From assembly GCF_003851125.1 (NCBI RefSeq), contig NZ_BGOW01000036.1:1-64000 (forward strand): 64,000 nucleotides of DNA, in the 5' to 3' direction. This document shows, in pieces, positions 18,228-26,328 of this stretch (position 1 is the first letter of the stretch; every line of letters starts with the position of its first letter). Both the position numbers and the translations under genes were made by a program. This stretch comes from Sulfuriferula multivorans. GTDB lineage: Bacteria; Pseudomonadota; Gammaproteobacteria; Burkholderiales; Sulfuriferulaceae. The notes beneath the pieces were generated by a model. It was not told where the DNA came from. It did not search any database and saw only the letters and a program-made list of their open reading frames with translations.

Positions 18228-18587
18228 ATGGCCGAGTCCAAAGAAAAAACCAAAGCATCAGGCAAAACGGCATCCACTGCTGCCGAAACCAAAGTCAAAG
18301 CCAAAACAAAAACTGCAAAGCCTGCGACCGGCAAATCGGCAGCAAAGGCTGTGGTAGCCGCCGAGCCCAAGGTGACCAAGGCTAAAATGGCCGCCCCCGT
18401 TGAGAAGGCTCCGGCAGCCAAACGCAGTGTGAAGGCACCCATGCTCCCAATCAATCCCGAGCAGCGCTATCGCATGATTGCCGAAGCGGCCTACTACATT
18501 GCCGAGCGTCGCAGTTTTGCGCCAGGTGATCCGACTGCAGACTGGGCGCAGGCGGAAATGCAGATCGTTGCCCTGCTGAAAAAATAG
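18228..18587 (+). CDS. DUF2934 protein with Lys/Ala-rich tail
   Basis: 119 residues. The first 70 are a low-complexity Lys/Ala/Thr/Pro sequence resembling the tails of histone H1-like nucleoid proteins. The C-terminal 45 match the DUF2934 domain (RYRMIAEAAYYIAERRSFAPGDPTADWAQAEMQI). The tail suggests binding to nucleic acid or another polyanion; this is inference. GGAG lies upstream of the ATG (AAATGGAGAATATTC). Monocistronic, between tldD and the DAHP synthase gene. Confidence 0.8.
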   Translation: MAESKEKTKASGKTASTAAETKVKAKTKTAKPATGKSAAKAVVAAEPKVTKAKMAAPVEKAPAAKRSVKAPMLPINPEQRYRMIAEAAYYIAERRSFAPGDPTADWAQAEMQIVALLKK

Positions 18588-18689
18588 CCGGCAGTTTTCA
18601 TCCGATTGAAAGATCAAATCGAGGCTGGACGGATCATCCATCAGCCGGGTTAGGCTACAATCGTGCTTTTATCGAATGGCGTGTAAAGC

Positions 18690-19811
18690 ATGATCCTCAT
18701 CCTCACTCCCAATACCCGCTCGGACAGTTCGGCTTACCAGCAGCTCATGGGCTATCTGGACAAGTTGCCGGGTATCCAGTATCGCGTACATGAAGAACAG
18801 GGCGCGACGCAACTGCTCACCGAGATTTACCTGATCGGCAGCACCGCCGGGCTGGCAATGGACTACATGCAAAGCCTGCCGGGGGTAGAGCGCGCGGTGC
18901 GGGTATCCGAAGAATACCGCGTACTCGGACGCCATCAGGCCAACGACCCGCGCCCCAGCCATTTTGAATACAACGGCGTGCGCTTCGGCCAGGACAACCT
19001 CAACATATTTGCCGGGCTGTGCGCGGTAGATAACCCCGAGCACGTCGAGCAAATGATGAAGGTACTGCGCGACAATGGCCAGGTCTGCACGCGCATGGGT
19101 GCCTACAAGCCGCGCACCAATCCCTATGCATTTCAGGGACACGGCAAGGACTGCCTGCCTTACGTATTCGAGCTGGCCGGCAAATACGGCATCAAGGTCA
19201 TCGCCATGGAGATCACCCATGAATCGCACATGGCAGAGATTTTCGAGGCGCTGCACCAGACCGGCGATCCCACCGGCGTGATGCTGCAGATCGGTACGCG
19301 CAACACGCAAAATTTCGAATTGCTCAAAATTGTCGGACGCCAGCAGCGCTTCCCGGTGCTGTTGAAGCGCGGTTTCGGCATTACCCTGGACGAATCGCTC
19401 AATGCCGCCGAATACCTGGCCAGCGAAGGCAACCGCAAAGTCGTGTTCGGCCTGCGCGGCATGAAAACCAACATGGGCGACCCGCACCGCAACCTGGTGG
19501 ACTTCGCCCACGTGCCGGTGGTCAAGCGCCTGACCCGCATGCCGGTGTGCATCGACCCGTCGCACTCGGTCGGCACGCGCGCAGCCGGACCGGACGGCAT
19601 GCTAGACATCGCCCATGTCGTGGCGCAAGGCGTCATCGCCGGCGCCAACATGATCCTGGTGGACTTCCATCCGAACCCCGCGTCCGCGCTGGTGGATGGG
19701 CCCCAGGCATTGACGCTGCCGGAACTGCCGTATTTTCTCGAAGATGTGGCGATCGCGCGCGAGGCGTATGAGAAGCGCCTGACGTTGCGGCAAAAATACC
19801 CAAGTACCTGA
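18690..19811 (+). CDS. aroF: 3-deoxy-7-phosphoheptulonate (DAHP) synthase, type I-beta-like
   Basis: 373 residues. An N-terminal ferredoxin-like regulatory domain (MILILTPNTRSDSSAYQQLM..., about 90 residues) is followed by a TIM-barrel catalytic domain, joining phosphoenolpyruvate and erythrose 4-phosphate at the head of the shikimate pathway. Motifs: GAYKPRTNPYAFQGHG near 150, LLKRGFG near 225, GLRGMKTNMGDPHRN near 255, CIDPSHSVGTR near 287. The regulatory domain may confer feedback control. Its TGA stop ends 3 bp before the last CRISPR repeat, leaving no room for its own terminator. Confidence 0.92.
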   Translation: MILILTPNTRSDSSAYQQLMGYLDKLPGIQYRVHEEQGATQLLTEIYLIGSTAGLAMDYMQSLPGVERAVRVSEEYRVLGRHQANDPRPSHFEYNGVRFGQDNLNIFAGLCAVDNPEHVEQMMKVLRDNGQVCTRMGAYKPRTNPYAFQGHGKDCLPYVFELAGKYGIKVIAMEITHESHMAEIFEALHQTGDPTGVMLQIGTRNTQNFELLKIVGRQQRFPVLLKRGFGITLDESLNAAEYLASEGNRKVVFGLRGMKTNMGDPHRNLVDFAHVPVVKRLTRMPVCIDPSHSVGTRAAGPDGMLDIAHVVAQGVIAGANMILVDFHPNPASALVDGPQALTLPELPYFLEDVAIAREAYEKRLTLRQKYPST

Positions 19812-19814
19812 CTT

Positions 19815-22712
19815 GTTTCAATCCGCACCCGGCCAATTGGCCGGGTGATGCGCACTGGCCTACATCCAGTCCAATGCCAACCAGCAGTTTCAATCCGCAC
19901 CCGGCCAATTGGCCGGGTGATGCGCGGCTTCTGCGCTACCCAACAGCGCAAATTCATGTTTCAATCCGCACCCGGCCAATTGGCCGGGTGATGCCCATTC
20001 AGCACATGCGCGACAATCATGCGCTTGCCGTTTCAATCCGCACCCGGCCAATTGGCCGGGTGATGCATGGGTTTTTCAGCAAGGCCGGGGACGTTATCCA
20101 GTTTCAATCCGCACCCGGCCAATTGGCCGGGTGATGCCACCCAGCAGCGCAAGCGCAACGCGGCGGCGCTGGTTTCAATCCGCACCCGGCCAATTGGCCG
20201 GGTGATGCACCCGGTGCCCGGTTTCCTTCCCCTGTTTCTCATGTTTCAATCCGCACCCGGCCAATTGGCCGGGTGATGCCCCCGGCATGGCTTGAGAGAA
20301 TGCACAACCACCGGTTTCAATCCGCACCCGGCCAATTGGCCGGGTGATGCCAGGAAAGACGAGGAAACGCCAGGATGGCCGACCGTTTCAATCCGCACCC
20401 GGCCAATTGGCCGGGTGATGCTTAAGCGCGGAGAATGAAATGGAACTGAACAAAGTGTTTCAATCCGCACCCGGCCAATTGGCCGGGTGATGCTTGCTTA
20501 CCGGTTCGTGTGGCGCGTACGGATGAGGGTTTCAATCCGCACCCGGCCAATTGGCCGGGTGATGCGTAAATCGTGGGCCTCATCTACGTCCCAGAACGGT
20601 TTCAATCCGCACCCGGCCAATTGGCCGGGTGATGCAAAAAGGTCAGAAGCATTCCGAGGCTTCAAAATTGTTTCAATCCGCACCCGGCCAATTGGCCGGG
20701 TGATGCATTCTCACGCTGGAACAGCAGGAGTTCTCGTTTTAAGTTTCAATCCGCACCCGGCCAATTGGCCGGGTGATGCAATAACATCAACGTGGCTTGA
20801 ATCAGTAGTGTAAAGTTTCAATCCGCACCCGGCCAATTGGCCGGGTGATGCATTTCAGCGAGGTTTTACAACAAGTCGGTCTTATGTTTCAATCCGCACC
20901 CGGCCAATTGGCCGGGTGATGCGCAGACCGAGATCCTCGCCTCGCATCGCCAAAATGTTTCAATCCGCACCCGGCCAATTGGCCGGGTGATGCGGGTGTG
21001 CGCCGAATGCAATCAGCGCCGCCTGGTGTTTCAATCCGCACCCGGCCAATTGGCCGGGTGATGCGTGGCGGCGCTGCGCACCGACCAGGCCAGCGGCGTT
21101 TCAATCCGCACCCGGCCAATTGGCCGGGTGATGCGGTCAGCTTGCGGTCGATCTTGTAGGCCAGGCTGGTTTCAATCCGCACCCGGCCAATTGGCCGGGT
21201 GATGCGGCACCGGCTGGTATGGGCGCTGGATGCCTTGCAGTTTCAATCCGCACCCGGCCAATTGGCCGGGTGATGCGGGCGTTATCCGCGCTTGAGATTG
21301 CCGCGCTTGCGTTTCAATCCGCACCCGGCCAATTGGCCGGGTGATGCTTTGCATTTTTGGTTCTCCTGTCAGTCTGGTTGAGTTTGTTTCAATCCGCACC
21401 CGGCCAATTGGCCGGGTGATGCGCGCGATGTACGCGGCGTGGAAACGCTGCAAACGCCGGTTTCAATCCGCACCCGGCCAATTGGCCGGGTGATGCCCGG
21501 GGTGTGGGCGAAATGGTGATTCCGCATGGATGTTTCAATCCGCACCCGGCCAATTGGCCGGGTGATGCGCAGGTGCAGGCGCTGAACTGGGACAGCATCA
21601 CCGTTTCAATCCGCACCCGGCCAATTGGCCGGGTGATGCCGTGCCGCCCGCGCTGGTGGAAACACCCATCCCGGTTTCAATCCGCACCCGGCCAATTGGC
21701 CGGGTGATGCCTGGCGATCTGCTCAACCAGATCCGCCTGTATGTCGTTTCAATCCGCACCCGGCCAATTGGCCGGGTGATGCGGTCACGGATTTGATTGC
21801 CACGATCCAGACCAAAGTTTCAATCCGCACCCGGCCAATTGGCCGGGTGATGCAGCGCCGCAATGGCCCACCAGATAAGGCCAACCACGTTTCAATCCGC
21901 ACCCGGCCAATTGGCCGGGTGATGCCCAGGCCGAAATGCTCGACCCTGACCGCACAATCGTTTCAATCCGCACCCGGCCAATTGGCCGGGTGATGCATCC
22001 GGTATCGTGATGCGCTTGACCTACCGCAAAGTTTCAATCCGCACCCGGCCAATTGGCCGGGTGATGCTAGCTAAGCACGTCGAGTGGATTTTCGCAGGAG
22101 TGTTTCAATCCGCACCCGGCCAATTGGCCGGGTGATGCATCCGCGAGCCGGACTCGGAAATCTGGCTGACCTGGTTTCAATCCGCACCCGGCCAATTGGC
22201 CGGGTGATGCCATCACAAAGCGCCGATTAGCCGTCGGCGCACGTTGTTTCAATCCGCACCCGGCCAATTGGCCGGGTGATGCAATATTTTTTGCTACACT
22301 ACGAAAACTCGCAGATGGTTTCAATCCGCACCCGGCCAATTGGCCGGGTGATGCTGAACCGCGAGCTGCTGCGCGGCACGACGGCGATGTTTCAATCCGC
22401 ACCCGGCCAATTGGCCGGGTGATGCAAACCACCATAGACACCTCCCCAATGGTGGTGTAGTTTCAATCCGCACCCGGCCAATTGGCCGGGTGATGCGCGG
22501 CCAGCTTTCCCTGCAGGTCGTCGGTGCAGCGGTTTCAATCCGCACCCGGCCAATTGGCCGGGTGATGCCGCTTCGGCACCATCCGGGCGCACATCAGATA
22601 GCCAGTTTCAATCCGCACCCGGCCAATTGGCCGGGTGATGCTTTGCACGCTGATCTCGCCGCCCGGCGTATTGCCGTTTCAATCCGCACCCGGCCAATTG
22701 GCCGGGTGATGC
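19815..22712 (-). CRISPR. type I-C CRISPR array: 41 repeats, 40 spacers
   Basis: 41 copies of a 37-bp repeat by my reading all identical, at 19815, 19887, 19958 ... 22605, 22676, separated by 33-38 bp spacers (mostly 34-35). In transcribed sense (minus strand) each repeat begins GCAT and ends CGGATTGAAAC, the standard I-C 3' end. The centre is a perfect 22-bp palindrome: CACCCGGCC, AATT, GGCCGGGTG. Cleavage by Cas5c at the stem base would leave an 11-nt handle. The leader-proximal end is at 22712, next to cas2. No terminal repeat is degenerate and no spacer is duplicated to the eye. Spacers look phage- or plasmid-like but were not searched. Confidence 0.98.
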
Positions 22713-22890
22713 TCCGCCCACGTAACGTATCGCTACGTAAGAAGATTCCTGTATTTTCCCGCGAACTGGCTTCAGAAAGCCACTGTTTTTGGCTCATGAA
22801 TTTTGTTCTGCGTGAAAAATGTTTATTAGTCATCCGGTTAGCTCCTGCGCGAAAGCCTCGGGCATTGGCCGTTGATAGAGGTTCGCGCAC
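22713..22890 (-). promoter_or_regulatory. CRISPR leader
   Basis: 178 bp between the cas2 stop codon and the first repeat, co-oriented with both. It contains a 6-bp-stem hairpin, TGGCTT and AAGCCA around CAGA (22767-22782), and near the array a partly palindromic ACGTAACGTATCG/CTACGTAA block (22720-22740). No convincing -35/-10 pair could be fixed. No terminator separates cas2 from the leader, so read-through from the cas operon into the array is possible. Confidence 0.75.
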
Positions 22891-23181
22891 TCAGGCAATG
22901 AGAGGCCCTTCAAAGTCCACGGAGCGGAAGCAGCCATGTTGTTTGACGCGCACTTCCACTGGCTCGGTGATGCGGTAGAAACGCAGATTATCCTGACTTT
23001 CGTCGATTTCTGCGAGCAGTGTACGCTCCAGTTGTTCAAACTGCATTTCGTTGACGGTGCATTCGAACACGGATTTCTGTACGCGCTGTCCCATCTTTTC
23101 GCAGGCTTTTGCAACCCGTCTTAGTCGCTTGCGTCCGGCCGCAGTTTCGGTGGAGACATCGTAGGTGACGATGATGAGCAT
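22891..23181 (-). CDS. cas2: CRISPR-associated endonuclease Cas2, type I-C
   Basis: 96 residues with ferredoxin-like fold; forms the Cas1-Cas2 spacer integrase. The catalytic-site Asp8 is in [11 protein letters not shown], followed by [26 protein letters not shown], typical of Cas2. An AGGAAA ribosome binding site overlaps the cas1 stop (TAG), and the ATG is 8 nt further on. Last cas gene before the leader. Confidence 0.97.
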   Translation of the reverse strand: MLIIVTYDVSTETAAGRKRLRRVAKACEKMGQRVQKSVFECTVNEMQFEQLERTLLAEIDESQDNLRFYRITEPVEVRVKQHGCFRSVDFEGPLIA

Positions 23182-23189
23182 GCGGTTTC

Positions 23190-24224
23190 CTATTTTGCCA
23201 GATAAGGCAGGTAGCCTTCCATCTCGCCCCGGATAGTGCGTGCGATGAAACGTGCCTGGATGAAGGGTAGCAGGCCGATGGGGATTTTGTTTTCGGTGAG
23301 CGGATGGGTGATTTCTTCCTGTTTGCGTTCCTGCCAGGCGGTGACGACAGCGCGGCGGCCTTTGTCGTTGAGCATGACAGCACCGCCTTCGCGTTCGTCA
23401 AAATCAGCGGCAGTGATTTGGCCGCGGTTAATGAGGGTAAGGGCCAGCCGGTCGGCAAGTATCGAGCGGAATTCTTCCTGCAAATCCAGCGCGAGCGCGG
23501 CACGGCCGGGGCGCACGGCGTGGAGGAAACCGAGTTGTGCATCCAGCCCGGCGGCCTCAACGGCGGAGCGGCAGTCATTCATGCTCATGGCGTAGAGGAA
23601 GGAAAGCAGCGCATTGAAACGATCCAGCGGCGGGCGACGGGTGCGGCCATTGAGTGCAAATGATGCACGCGTCTGGGGTTTGACAATGAGGTTGAGGGCA
23701 GCGAAGTAGCCGCGCGCGGCTTCGCCTTCCACCCCGCGCAGTTCGTCCATGGTTTTGGCAACGGCCGCTGCGCGCAATGAGGCGGCGAGGTTGTTGGCAG
23801 TGCGGGTGAGTATTGCGGCTTCATCTGGGTCGGCGGCTTCGCGTGCACCGCGCTGCAGGTTGGTGCGGCTGTTTTTGAGTTTTCCCGCGACTACGGCACG
23901 CGCAAACTCCAGGGTGAAAGCGGGTTCCAAGGCTGCGCGGTGATGCGCCTGACGCAACAGGATATTGCCGGAAACCGGGCCTTCGAGCCGCGCTTTGAAA
24001 CGCCCTGAATCATCCAGCAACACCAGCGATTTGCCTTCATCCGCCAAGCGGTGCATGAGCGCGGGCGAGACCATGACATTGCCGAAACAGACCAGCCCGC
24101 CCAAGTGATGCAGCGGTACCTGGAGCTTTTTCTCACGCTCCACGTCGATACGCAGGGTGGCGTTTTCCAGATGCGCGTAGGCGTGCGGCGTCATGACGTA
24201 GAGCGTGTTCTGGACGGTGTGCAC
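23190..24224 (-). CDS. cas1: CRISPR-associated integrase Cas1, type I-C
   Basis: 344 residues from a GTG start at 24222-24224, preceded by CGGAGAA and placed 2 nt after the cas4 stop; a longer in-frame extension overlaps cas4 and is unlikely. The start [20 protein letters not shown] and length agree with I-C Cas1. The metal-site Glu lies in [13 protein letters not shown], the His in [17 protein letters not shown] and the Glu in [13 protein letters not shown]. It integrates prespacers at the leader-repeat junction with Cas2. Confidence 0.97.
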   Translation of the reverse strand: MHTVQNTLYVMTPHAYAHLENATLRIDVEREKKLQVPLHHLGGLVCFGNVMVSPALMHRLADEGKSLVLLDDSGRFKARLEGPVSGNILLRQAHHRAALEPAFTLEFARAVVAGKLKNSRTNLQRGAREAADPDEAAILTRTANNLAASLRAAAVAKTMDELRGVEGEAARGYFAALNLIVKPQTRASFALNGRTRRPPLDRFNALLSFLYAMSMNDCRSAVEAAGLDAQLGFLHAVRPGRAALALDLQEEFRSILADRLALTLINRGQITAADFDEREGGAVMLNDKGRRAVVTAWQERKQEEITHPLTENKIPIGLLPFIQARFIARTIRGEMEGYLPYLAK

Positions 24225-24226
24225 CG

Positions 24227-24853
24227 CTATTTCTCCGGGTTGAATAAATCTTGTCTTTGTTGGTGCTGCTTGCTCTGTCCGGCCAGCGCCTCCGGCTGGC
24301 AAATGTCTTTCAAAGAGCACTCTTTACAGCGCGCATCGTTCACCGGAGGTGGGAGCTTGCCCGAGGCCAGCATGGCGCGAATGGCATCGGCGGTTTCTTC
24401 CACCAGTTGCCTGAGTTCCGGTGTGATGGATACTTCTCGCCGCCGGTGGCTGGTGGCGTGAAAAATCGCACCTTTGGGCACGGGGCGGTTCAGCATTTCC
24501 TCCAGGCAAATCGCCTGCGCGGCGAGCTGGATGTCGTCGTGCAACTTCTGACGCTTGGCGCCGTGTTTGAACTCGACGGGATACACACTGCCGTCTGGAT
24601 GGAACTCAACCAGATCGGCCTTGCCAATCAGGTTGAGCCGGTCGCACCACACGGGCAACGCACGCTCAACACGTACGCCAGATTTGATCTCATAACCCGG
24701 CGTATCAACAAGATGATGCACGGCCTGCCCGCGCGCCGTGTGTATGTTGTCCTCGAACGCCTGTTCCAGATGAATCAACCCACACTGGCGCGGGCAGTAG
24801 ATCCAGTGTTGCAGGGCAGAGAGGGCGACAACTTCGTCTGCAGGATTTGCCAC
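24227..24853 (-). CDS. cas4: CRISPR-associated exonuclease Cas4, type I-C
   Basis: 208 residues, RecB-like nuclease that trims prespacers and selects the PAM-bearing end. Visible: LSALQHWIYCPRQC (Cys20), GKADLVEF (Asp80), YPVEFKHG (Glu94, Lys96) and a C-terminal cluster Cys176, Cys179, Cys185, giving the four Fe-S ligands. The GTG start directly follows the hicA TGA stop in the same reading frame. I see no Shine-Dalgarno in front of it, so translation probably depends on ribosomes ending hicA. In standard I-C loci cas4 follows cas7 directly. Confidence 0.96.
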   Translation of the reverse strand: MANPADEVVALSALQHWIYCPRQCGLIHLEQAFEDNIHTARGQAVHHLVDTPGYEIKSGVRVERALPVWCDRLNLIGKADLVEFHPDGSVYPVEFKHGAKRQKLHDDIQLAAQAICLEEMLNRPVPKGAIFHATSHRRREVSITPELRQLVEETADAIRAMLASGKLPPPVNDARCKECSLKDICQPEALAGQSKQHQQRQDLFNPEK

Positions 24854-25096
24854 TCAATCAAACAATCGTTGGATGAGTTCATCGCGCGCGAGGCCGTGAT
24901 GCGCGGCTACGCTGGCGAGAATGGAGGCGAGCGTACCCAGCCTGAGCGGGTCGTGATTGGGGATGGTGATGTGATGCTCGCCACGAACGGAGCTAGTCAG
25001 CCGCATGTGACTGCCCGTCTGGCGTGTGACGCTGTGTCCCATTCGCTCAAGGCGCTTGACCAGATCCGCCCCGGAGAGATCACGCGGCACTCTCAT
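24854..25096 (-). CDS. hicA: HicA-type toxin (mRNA interferase)
   Basis: 80 residues with the small dsRBD-like HicA fold: DLSGADLVKRLERMGHSVTRQTGSHMRLTS, catalytic His30 in the GSH motif, then HHITIPNHDPLRLGTLASILASVA. HicA toxins cleave mRNA and tmRNA and are neutralised by HicB. The ATG overlaps the hicB stop as ATGA. It lies inside the type I-C cas operon between hicB and cas4; the same-frame TGA-GTG junction with cas4 is unusual. Activity inferred from family. Confidence 0.9.
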   Translation of the reverse strand: MRVPRDLSGADLVKRLERMGHSVTRQTGSHMRLTSSVRGEHHITIPNHDPLRLGTLASILASVAAHHGLARDELIQRLFD

Positions 25097-25299
25097 GCCG
25101 TCAGCACTTCTTCACGGGTGATGTGCAGGCGGATCAGACCGGGCAATTTTCCTTCGTCAAAGTGGCAATGCACCGCGTCGCGGACCTGGGCGTGCAGGCT
25201 GGGTAGATCGTCGGCCTCGGTCACAATATCCACGCCAACAGCACGCGCAACATAACCGCCCTCTGGCGCTTCTTCAACAATGAAATGGATTTCGCTCAT
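25093..25299 (-). CDS. hicB: HicB-like antitoxin (short form, DUF1902 type)
   Basis: 68 residues from the ATG at 25297-25299, which has GGAGG 8 nt upstream; the open frame extends further but without a start signal. MSEIHFIVEEAPEGGYVARAVG, DLPSLHAQVRDAVHCHFD is the partial RNase H-like HicB fold. Homologues are often mislabelled '2-oxoisovalerate dehydrogenase subunit'. It has no C-terminal ribbon-helix-helix or HTH domain, so it is unlikely to autorepress through DNA binding by itself. Pairs with the overlapping hicA. A 124-bp gap separates it from cas7c. Confidence 0.85.
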   Translation of the reverse strand: MSEIHFIVEEAPEGGYVARAVGVDIVTEADDLPSLHAQVRDAVHCHFDEGKLPGLIRLHITREEVLTA

Positions 25300-25423
25300 G
25301 GATACTGTCCTCCAATAACAAAGATAGCTTCTAGTATCGCCTATCCCACAGATAAAAAATATTGACCTTGAGCCGGACTCTTCAACACGACTTCTGGCTG
25401 GGTGCGGTAAGCGGCTCCGGCAT

Positions 25424-26308
25424 TTAGAACCCGTTGATTTCTTCAGGAACCAAGTTTTCCAGGTCGGCAAGCGCGTAGCTGCCATCTGGATTGACAGTGA
25501 GTGTCCGATGCACTTTGGCCGAAGAATGCTGGCCCGATTTGCAGTTGTGTTTCCACCAGATGACTTTCAGCACCTCCATGCTGCCCGCCGGACGTGCAGA
25601 TGATTCGTCATTTTCAAGCAATTTGGGAAGTACCTGCTTGATGGCTTCGGCATCGGCGTCGGAGAAGCTGGTTCTCTCGGCAAGCTGCGGGTTCATGCTG
25701 CCGCAGAACACATAAACGCCTTGGTCAACGCGGTGCTTCATTCCCATTGTATCCGAGCCGCGCTTGGTGCCGTCGCCTTCGCCACTGACGCTCTTGGTGA
25801 TCTGGGTGCTGGTGATGTCTATGGGCTCGACGCTGAAGGCGGATTGGACGGTGACCGGGCCGCGAATGCCGATGGATACGCCGGTGTCGCCTTCATCGTC
25901 GCTGCCATCGTCCTTTTTCTTTCCGGCTTTCTTGTTGCTCTTCAGCGCAAACAATTGACCAAAGGCACGCACGTCAAACCACTTCTCGCAGGCGAGCTTG
26001 GCGGTCTCGTCAGACCCCAATTTGTTACCCAAAACAGCTTCGGCGCGTGCGCGCAGACTTTTTGCCTCATCTACTTTCCGATCATCTGACTGAACGAAGA
26101 TCATGTTTCCGTCATCGTTCTTACCATCTGCTACCCAGCGTTCCAGCAGCCGATCCCGAATCTTCCGCTTGATCGAAACATCCGTCATTTCTCCGAAGTT
26201 TGAATAGTCAGTGCGCGGACGGTTGCCATTGAGTGGATCACCATTGGGATTGGCGTTCTTGACGCGGAGGATGACGGCGAAGTCGATTTTGTTTTGCAAA
26301 GTAGTCAT
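25424..26308 (-). CDS. cas7c: Cascade backbone protein Cas7c (Csd2)
   Basis: 294 residues, RAMP-fold backbone subunit that binds the crRNA spacer along its length. Typical Csd2 segments: NKIDFAVILRVKNANPNGDPLNGNRPRTDY at the N-terminus, VSIKRKIRDRL, FDVRAFGQLFA and GIRGPVTVQSAFSVEPIDI. The loop with KKAGKKKDDGSDDEGD is low complexity. A strong AAGGAG precedes the ATG, 20 bp after the cas8c stop. Immediately after its TAA stop an ATG opens a 13-codon frame, then the hicBA pair begins. Confidence 0.97.
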   Translation of the reverse strand: MTTLQNKIDFAVILRVKNANPNGDPLNGNRPRTDYSNFGEMTDVSIKRKIRDRLLERWVADGKNDDGNMIFVQSDDRKVDEAKSLRARAEAVLGNKLGSDETAKLACEKWFDVRAFGQLFALKSNKKAGKKKDDGSDDEGDTGVSIGIRGPVTVQSAFSVEPIDITSTQITKSVSGEGDGTKRGSDTMGMKHRVDQGVYVFCGSMNPQLAERTSFSDADAEAIKQVLPKLLENDESSARPAGSMEVLKVIWWKHNCKSGQHSSAKVHRTLTVNPDGSYALADLENLVPEEINGF

Positions 26309-26328
26309 GTTTGGCTCCTTGGATTAGT

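Noticed and set aside
19874-22592. Many open frames across the CRISPR array in both directions with repeating ASPGQLAGCGLK or ITRPIGRVRIET peptides
   Set aside because: They are translations of the CRISPR repeat; periodicity and spacers explain them fully.
22767-22790. Leader hairpin followed by CTGTTTTT on the plus strand as a terminator against antisense transcription
   Set aside because: Only a 6-bp stem; kept as part of the leader description instead of a separate terminator.
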